Assembly (NCBI GenBank): GCA_963920635.1
Contig: OY987302.1
Span: 47,015,500 to 47,079,499 of the forward strand
Direction: 5' to 3'
From: Pseudeuparius sepicola
Taxonomy: Eukaryota > Arthropoda > Insecta > Coleoptera > Anthribidae
Length of the DNA: 64,000 bases
Part shown: positions 58,343 to 64,000 of the stretch, one piece after another
How positions within the stretch are numbered: the stretch's first letter is position 1
How the letters are laid out: every line of letters starts with the position of its first letter
The notes under the pieces: model-generated
Databases searched by the model: none
What the model saw: only the letters and a program-made list of their open reading frames with translations
Told to the model about the DNA's origin: nothing
Position numbers and translations under genes: made by a program

Positions 58343-58859
58343 TAAAGACAAAACACAAGAAATGATATTTTGTCACCACCTTCCTACTTCCCCTACTTGC
58401 TTAGGAGGGTAGAGTCAGCAGCGCATATAGAGAAAAGATAGGTAATGCAATAAAACGCTGGCATGTTGCTGTTCTGAGAGAATGGAGCATAGCAATAAAA
58501 CGCGTATAATATATTGTCTTAAGAAGAGGCGCAGAAATAAACACTAAATTTTCGGTCAATGTCTTCTCGAAAATGGCGTCGTATTACAAAGTCCCAAACA
58601 GACATGCTTTGACTTAGGTAATATCTAATATAATATTTTATTTATCCCAATTCGCTACAGATCTAGAAGTTGCTCGGTATTTGAAATTCACTCGTTCGAT
58701 TTGTTTTAACATAGCCAACAATGAATAATAGCCAAAAATATTTCGCTATCTACAAAGCAATGGGTTATATCACATTTTAAATTTCTTCATTAAGGAACTA
58801 ATTTAAACATCTCTAAAATTAGCCTGGTGGAATTAAACTCAATTAACAGTATTAATAGC
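58343..58859. other. Spacer, nothing recognised
   Basis: No frame or repeat is supported. Confidence 0.4.
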
Positions 58860-59100
58860 TGCACATGCAACCGCTGTCTGATAAATATCGAATCGGTAAG
58901 GTTAAAGATTCGCAAAAATGGAAGAAAACGTCGCCGATCGAGCCAATTACATTTCTAATTCAGGCACTAATTAGAACATTGCTAAAAACGCATATATGGA
59001 ATTCAACCCAATCAATAATTAAAGGCAACGCCGATGGAGCGGGACACGTGTAATTTAACCGCGTTTTATATCACCTTTCTGCCACCACGAATTAAAGCGT
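58860..59100. promoter_or_regulatory. Candidate developmental enhancer block
   Basis: Dense homeodomain-type words: CCAATTACATTTCTAATTCAGG (58944-58965), CACTAATTAGAAC (58966-58978), CAATCAATAATTAAAG (59010-59025, resembling a Pbx/Exd-Hox composite), and CGAATTAAAGCG (59087-59098), mixed with CG-rich words such as GTCGCCGATCGAGCC. It is not repeated in the window. The 62-codon plus frame 58865-59053 is unrecognised and probably incidental. Confidence 0.4.
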
Positions 59101-59979
59101 AAATAAGTATAAACGTAGGGGCACTAATCAAAGAATAATAAATACCTCGCTCTCTATTATTAGGGACGTTATAAAGGAAATGATTGATTTAATTATGGTC
59201 CGATATTAATGGTGCATGAGAAATCGGTATCATTAGGCTAGTTCAGAGGATCCAGAATGCAGTGAAAGTGAAATGGTTAGAAATGATCAATCTGAAGCAA
59301 AGATTACGTGGTATTATCATTTATCAAATCGATTAAAAATGGCATTAATGAACAGAAGTTCAGTGGCCGTGGTCGAATTTGAAATATGAAAGATAGGATT
59401 GAAACATTAAAAGGCAAAACCACTGACACAGATATGTCTGCAGTTTATCTAATTACACATCTACAAAACAACGAAATTAGTGTATAAATAATAAAGAAGC
59501 AGAAATATTATACGGGGTACGGGGTAAACCATTTCTATCGTCCGACCCGTCAATATGTTTTAGTATTTTTAAACATAAATGCGGGGTTGTTGGTTTAACG
59601 TATAACGTTTTCTCCAGAAAAGCTTTATTTCCATGTGACAGGTATTTTAACCACATTTGGACAGAATACCTAAATAGATTGCTATATTATGAAACAAGAT
59701 TACGCCTTTTATATCTTTAAAAACTTTAACACCGTGTAACGTGCAAACGAAACCTCTCTGGAGAAAATGTTAAACCAAAAACTCCATTTATTTTCAAAAA
59801 TACTATCAAATATTGCCGGGTCGAACGATAGAAACGGCTCATCCTGTATGAAAACTGGAATAACTGCATGGCATTCATAACCATCACTTCCCCCTCCCAG
59901 GAAAAAGAAATAACAAATCAACTAGGTATATAATAATAATAATAATAATTCTCACCCTCACAATACTCCAAAATAGGAG
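59101..59979. other. AT-rich spacer with an AAT microsatellite
   Basis: About seven ATA/AAT units near 59930-59950. The minus frame 59709-59921 has no recognised domain. No gene is supported. Confidence 0.45.
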
Positions 59980-59981
59980 TA

Positions 59982-60916
59982 GGGGAGAGTGGGTGAAGAT
60001 GACGCACCTAAGAGTGATTCCCTATAACTTCTCTGTTTGTTAAAGTAAAAAATCGAAACCTAAGTCGGTAAATATTTCAGAGGGTTATTAATAATTAGGA
60101 GAAGCCAAATTAATTTTATATGCATTAAGAAAATAGTGACGTGAAAATTTCTAAAAAGTAGCAATGCGTCACCTTTCCCCATGGTGTGGGCAAGATGACG
60201 CATCCAATAATAAATGTTATTGATAAGGTAACTTGCCAAAATAATGAAAGTAAACAATTGTAGACGGCAGTTTTTATTAAAAAATAAAACTAAACAAAAT
60301 TCTCATACAAAATTTAAACAATTAACGCAGTTGTTATTCTTCAATTTTTTTCTTAAAAATTTTTAAGAGTCGGACCTAAAGTCAAGGCGAATATTATTAA
60401 AATGTTTAAAACATACCTTAGTCATTGGTTATCCCTAGCTCTCGCATATAGATCGCAAGTGTACCCTAGTGGAGAGTCCCGACCACTACACTAGGTAGAC
60501 AGTAGAAAACTGCGTCATCTTTGCCGTCCTACTATGCGTCATCTTCGCCGATTTGTAACTATAGAAATAAATATAGCTAAACAATTTCGACTTTTAGTTT
60601 TAAGATAATTTATTAGCAAAAACCTCATTAGCGTAATATATACCACTACGTTTCACACCTGGAACAACTAGTTCTAAACAAAAAAATGTACTTTCCGCGT
60701 AAAATAGTTGTCTCTAACCTTACATGAAACGACGTGTTTTTGTTTTGATGGCCTTCACGATACTGAACAGCGGCAGACCCCCTTCGCATTCTGTATAGAG
60801 GGCTCTGGCGAACTAATAGTAGCGGTAAATTTTAAATTCGGATTTTTAATCTATCCGTTATGGAAATATTACGGTGCGTCATCTTTCCAACCGCGTTATC
60901 TTACCCAACTCTCCCC
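59982..60916. mobile_element. Pogo-like MITE with TGCGTCATC subterminal sites
   Basis: The ends GGGGAGAGTGGGTGAAGATG and, inverted, GGGGAGAGTTGGGTAAGATA are flanked by TA (59980-59981 and 60917-60918). At least six copies of GATGACGCA or TGCGTCATC occur within it, in both orientations, several paired with a GGTGAAG or GGCAAG word that repeats the tip. The tips resemble pogo-family tips of insects in my memory, but no transposase remains, so the superfamily is inferred. The frames 60060-60257, 60708-61025 and 60874-61113 are incidental. Confidence 0.8.
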
Positions 60917-60918
60917 TA

Positions 60919-61950
60919 CCCCAAAAGCAACCACATGCTTGTGCGGGGGAGGGGGGCAATTACTATTATTTTTGTCTTCGTTGCCATTTGCGGCTAGGGC
61001 CGACTTTTTTTCCCGATATAACTAGGATAGCATTCGCTCAAGTACCACGGAAAACCCTAGAAAACCGTTGTAATCCCAGTGAGTGTACGACAATTAGTAA
61101 ATCACATGGATAAAGCTATTTAGGAGCAATACTGTGAACCCACATTTGTCCAGCGCTCTTGGCCATAGCGGAGTTTTTCTTTAAAGACATATGCATGCGC
61201 CTGCCTCGAACCAAGGTCGATCGAAGGCAGAAAAACATGCAGTCTAAAAAGTCAGCATACAATGTAACCTACTTCAGGCGGAACACCCCATAAAATTGGT
61301 ATTTATCGTCCGATTTTCATCGAGTTTCTTTTTAACCATAGGTCATCAAAAACTGTACTTTAGGGAGAAACGGCACATTTTATTTAAAAACCAAAGCCTT
61401 CTACCACATATTTTTTGAGTCAAAATTGGACAAATCATATTAGGCGCATTTTTATAAAAATTCTGACTATATGCCACTGGATTGAGCATCCCCTAAAACG
61501 GGTTTGTACCAAATTTTGTTAAAAAATATCCAGCAATAAAAATTATATGAACCAAGTATATTAATATTTGGAAAGTCATTGACCGATATATTGCCAATAA
61601 TTTTGGCCATTTTAATGATTATAATTTATAATATAAGTATAGAGGTGCGAGATGTCTGGGTCTGATAAAGCCTACTGGAAATAATTTGTAAGTAAAATTT
61701 CTGGACATGAGTTCAGGGTAATTTATAATTGAAGTAAACCTACAGTGTGCCCTAAAGTAAGGTTGAAAAACAAATCAGCCCAGTCAAAGAACAACATTAA
61801 ATGTGGGCATAATTTTAATTCTTAGCATTTTGTACTTATTATCACAGCACTATAGCTTCGAGCTATATAGGCCTGTGTTATTATTAAAGTTCAAAATCAA
61901 GAGGGATGTTTTTGTGGTATATCAGGTAAAGGATAATCAGTTGGAAAACA
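60919..61950. other. AT-rich spacer, nothing recognised
   Basis: No gene is supported. Confidence 0.4.
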
Positions 61951-61953
61951 TGC

Positions 61954-62027
61954 ACTCCAGCCCGGATTCGGACCCGGGACTCCCACTAGGGCCGTACACA
62001 CTTATTGACCAACTAAGCTACCGGAGC
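61954..62027 (-). repeat. tRNA-derived sequence (SINE head or tRNA pseudogene)
   Basis: On the minus strand a 74-nt stretch has an A box TAGCTTAGTTGG and a B box GGTCCGAATCC with normal spacing. The 7-bp acceptor stem (GCTCCGG with CTGGAGT) pairs fully if two G-U pairs are allowed. The D stem pairs, but the T stem has one G-G mismatch, the anticodon stem is poor, and position 33 is G, not the invariant T. It is therefore not a working tRNA. It may be the head of a tRNA-derived SINE whose body lies towards lower coordinates. Confidence 0.65.
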
Positions 62028-62479
62028 ATACGGATTACATCGGCTAGGTGGTGTTTGTTCCAACTGAAAATATAAGGAGTAGTGGTGAGATATAAGAGAC
62101 TTCGGTGTCTTCTACAACTACTAGAAAGGGTTAGAGGGTGAATGATAACCATTCGTTATTGTTGGTCATCTGAACTTCCTATATGTTTGTTCTACCAACA
62201 ATATTCTACATAATATAGCGACTTAATGCAAGTTTTGTAAATAGTTATTTATAATAGAATTGCAGGTATAAAAATCCATCCTTATTTGTTTCGTCAAAAT
62301 CTCCTTAATTGTTCTCGACTTGACAAGGATCTAGGAGGCAAACATAGACAGACATACATAAAAAATAATTTTATTCATTAGGACTAGTATTTGGCATTAC
62401 CCTAGATGGTTATAAATTACAATATACATATTATAATGTAAAGTCTTCCGATGTGTGTCGTAAGAATACATTGAGATAA

Positions 62480-62620
62480 TCTCTCTGGAATTTCCCAACC
62501 TGCATTCACATTACACCGCGCCGTTCTCAAAGCTCTAAAGCCCACGCACCCATACACACTGTCGATCTCTCAATATCCATAACACGATAGTAAGAGTGTA
62601 ATTAGTAGTATAATTTATTC
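62480..62620. promoter_or_regulatory. Weak candidate conserved block
   Basis: Moderately GC-rich, with ACACCGCGCCGTTCTCAAAG and GTGTAATTAGTAGTATAATTT. It is not repeated in the window and has no long frame. Confidence 0.2.
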
Positions 62621-63424
62621 CGCGCATACTTAAAGGTTATTAATGTTGATGTTTGCAAGTATGTCTTGGTTAGAAAAAATCTAACAAGCTCCTATAAGAT
62701 AATGCCAAATAATGGCGAAGATAGGAGAGTCACGACGTTAGATAGTTCCAGCAAGGGCATGTGAAGAGAAAAACACATCACACGACGGGATGGGTACAGC
62801 CTGAACCAGCAATTTGTGAAAATTGCTTCATTTTACTTAATGCCTTGTGCAGGTGCCGACATAAAAAAAAAACGTTGTGGAATTGCTTCCCATAGATAAA
62901 CACATGTATTATAAATTCGATTAGGCTATATGGAATCTTCAGACATGATGGCTATGTAGCCATCATCAGTACCATCTAAAAGAGAGCATGACATAACTTA
63001 GAGAAAAGTCAACGATTTTAATATGAAAAAGAGGAATAAATTTCTTTGGTTATGTGATACTCACATGTCAGGTGTGTATAGAAAATTGGAGCAACTGAGT
63101 TTAATACAGGTATAAAAAGACGATGGAAAACCCATGTCACACATTAAAATGTCAAATTAATATCACAGCCATGAGCTTAAAAAATATATAGTTAAAGTTA
63201 TAGTTAAAAAATTAATTACCAGTTAGTTAGGTACCTACTTATTACAGCTCCAACAGCAATAAGATAGAATAATTGACACTGTATACATATAGACAATACA
63301 TATTTTGTTAAAATTTTTCTTAAATTTAATACCTACCTGTGCTCCTGTTCCAAATAATTAAATTATTAATTATAAAAAAAAACTTTGAAACCTAAACTTA
63401 TATTTTATTCGTTTTAGTAAATAC
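62621..63424. other. AT-rich spacer with a short palindrome
   Basis: GATGGCTATGTAGCCATC (about 62948-62965) is a perfect short palindrome apart from its two central bases. Nothing else is recognised. Confidence 0.4.
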
Positions 63425-63965
63425 ATGGTTTACATAAAATCTTGTTTACAAAAAGGTCTTTATTTATATTTTATTTTGTGCTTTTTAGTTAGTGCATCAT
63501 TATTACAAAACCTTTATCCTGTGAGTTTTGAGGTACCACCTTGAGGCAGCCGCCATATTGAAATTAGAATTACGTCACTTATTGTGTCTGACAAAGCCTT
63601 TCATTTAATATCCAGTGATAACAAGGGGGTTGTAAAGGGGGTTGTAATCCGCAATCTTGAAGCGGCTTCCGTTTTTAACAAATTACAATATTGAGTAAGT
63701 TCATTTGTGGCGCAATTGGGTTTTTCGCCTCAAAAACCTGAACCAAACTGATTAAAAATCAACTTTTTCCAGTTACCAGGAAAATTCATAAATGCCTAAC
63801 ATTAAAAGAACGAAACTTTGAAGGTTAACTCAAACAATAACTTCAAGAACTTTGTTTCCTGAACTTTAGGAAAATAAATCTCTCTTATTTCCTACTTCTT
63901 TGGGAATTGGTTGGGGCCTATCCCACAAAATGCTATGATTATTATTAAAAGAGTATTTTTAAACA
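63425..63965. repeat. Composite dispersed repeat
   Basis: The left part (63425-63700) is the inverse of 8675-8910. The right part (63715-63965) is a direct relative of 30776-31250. The combination suggests that those two loci hold different pieces of one larger element that is most complete here and may continue past the window edge. Confidence 0.55.
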
Positions 63966-64000
63966 ATAAAAAAAATAAGTAGTCTGCATTTATTCTAGGA

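Noticed and set aside
61954..62027. Functional tRNA gene
   Set aside because: Position 33 is not T, the anticodon stem does not pair properly and the T stem has a mismatch.

Overview
The window looks like insect nuclear DNA, probably from a gene desert or a very long intron. Reasons: AT-rich composition, no bacterial-style gene packing, no recognisable intact host gene in 64 kb, frequent TAGGTACCTAC-type words, and a dense load of class II (DNA) transposon remnants. The order cannot be settled from sequence alone; a beetle or a hemipteran are my guesses.

Layout. Nearly every structured block is a DNA transposon or a non-autonomous derivative. (1) A large family of elements begins with CAGGGTG or CAGGGCG, ends with the complement, and sits at a TA target: 164-1042, 2558-3588, 16409-17403, 19852-20109, 24246-25652, 47629-51164, 48279-49419, 53796-54446 and 57496-58340. 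Most are giant foldbacks with arms of 100-700 bp. Two keep the tail of a DDE transposase, and a decayed mariner-like transposase end lies beside another such end at 55677-56007. (2) A nearly complete Tc1-like element (5330-7040) has about 225-bp inverted repeats carrying outer and inner direct repeats, and a DD34E transposase interrupted by one 54-nt in-frame intron-like segment and one frameshift. (3) hAT-type elements have 8-bp target duplications: 22103-23221, with a 15-bp minisatellite; 36859-38745, with a transposase fragment and a second hAT inside it; and 47978-50142. (4) Two elements have pogo-like structure: 43644-44911, with an N-terminal transposase fragment, and 59982-60916. (5) Other elements are a 434-bp element with a CRE palindrome in each terminal repeat (27760-28193), an 899-bp element with an inverted relative 22 kb away (31882-32780 and 54490-55078), a TAA-target element (48242-49772) and a tRNA-derived piece (61954-62027).

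Between the repeats are GC-richer, apparently unique islands: 1260-1690, 7130-7480, 11030-11530, 14450-14990, 20620-21000, 42190-42570, 52925-53045, 53200-53580, 56160-56370, 58860-59100 and 62480-62620. Several carry homeodomain-like ATTA/TAAT clusters, a POU-like octamer or E-box words. They look more like conserved regulatory elements or isolated exons than like repeats, but no product can be assigned.

The two most striking structures are a four-deep nest of transposons at 47629-51164, in which every level has a target duplication, and the Tc1-like element. I see no rRNA, no CRISPR array, no LTR retroelement and no intact protein-coding gene.
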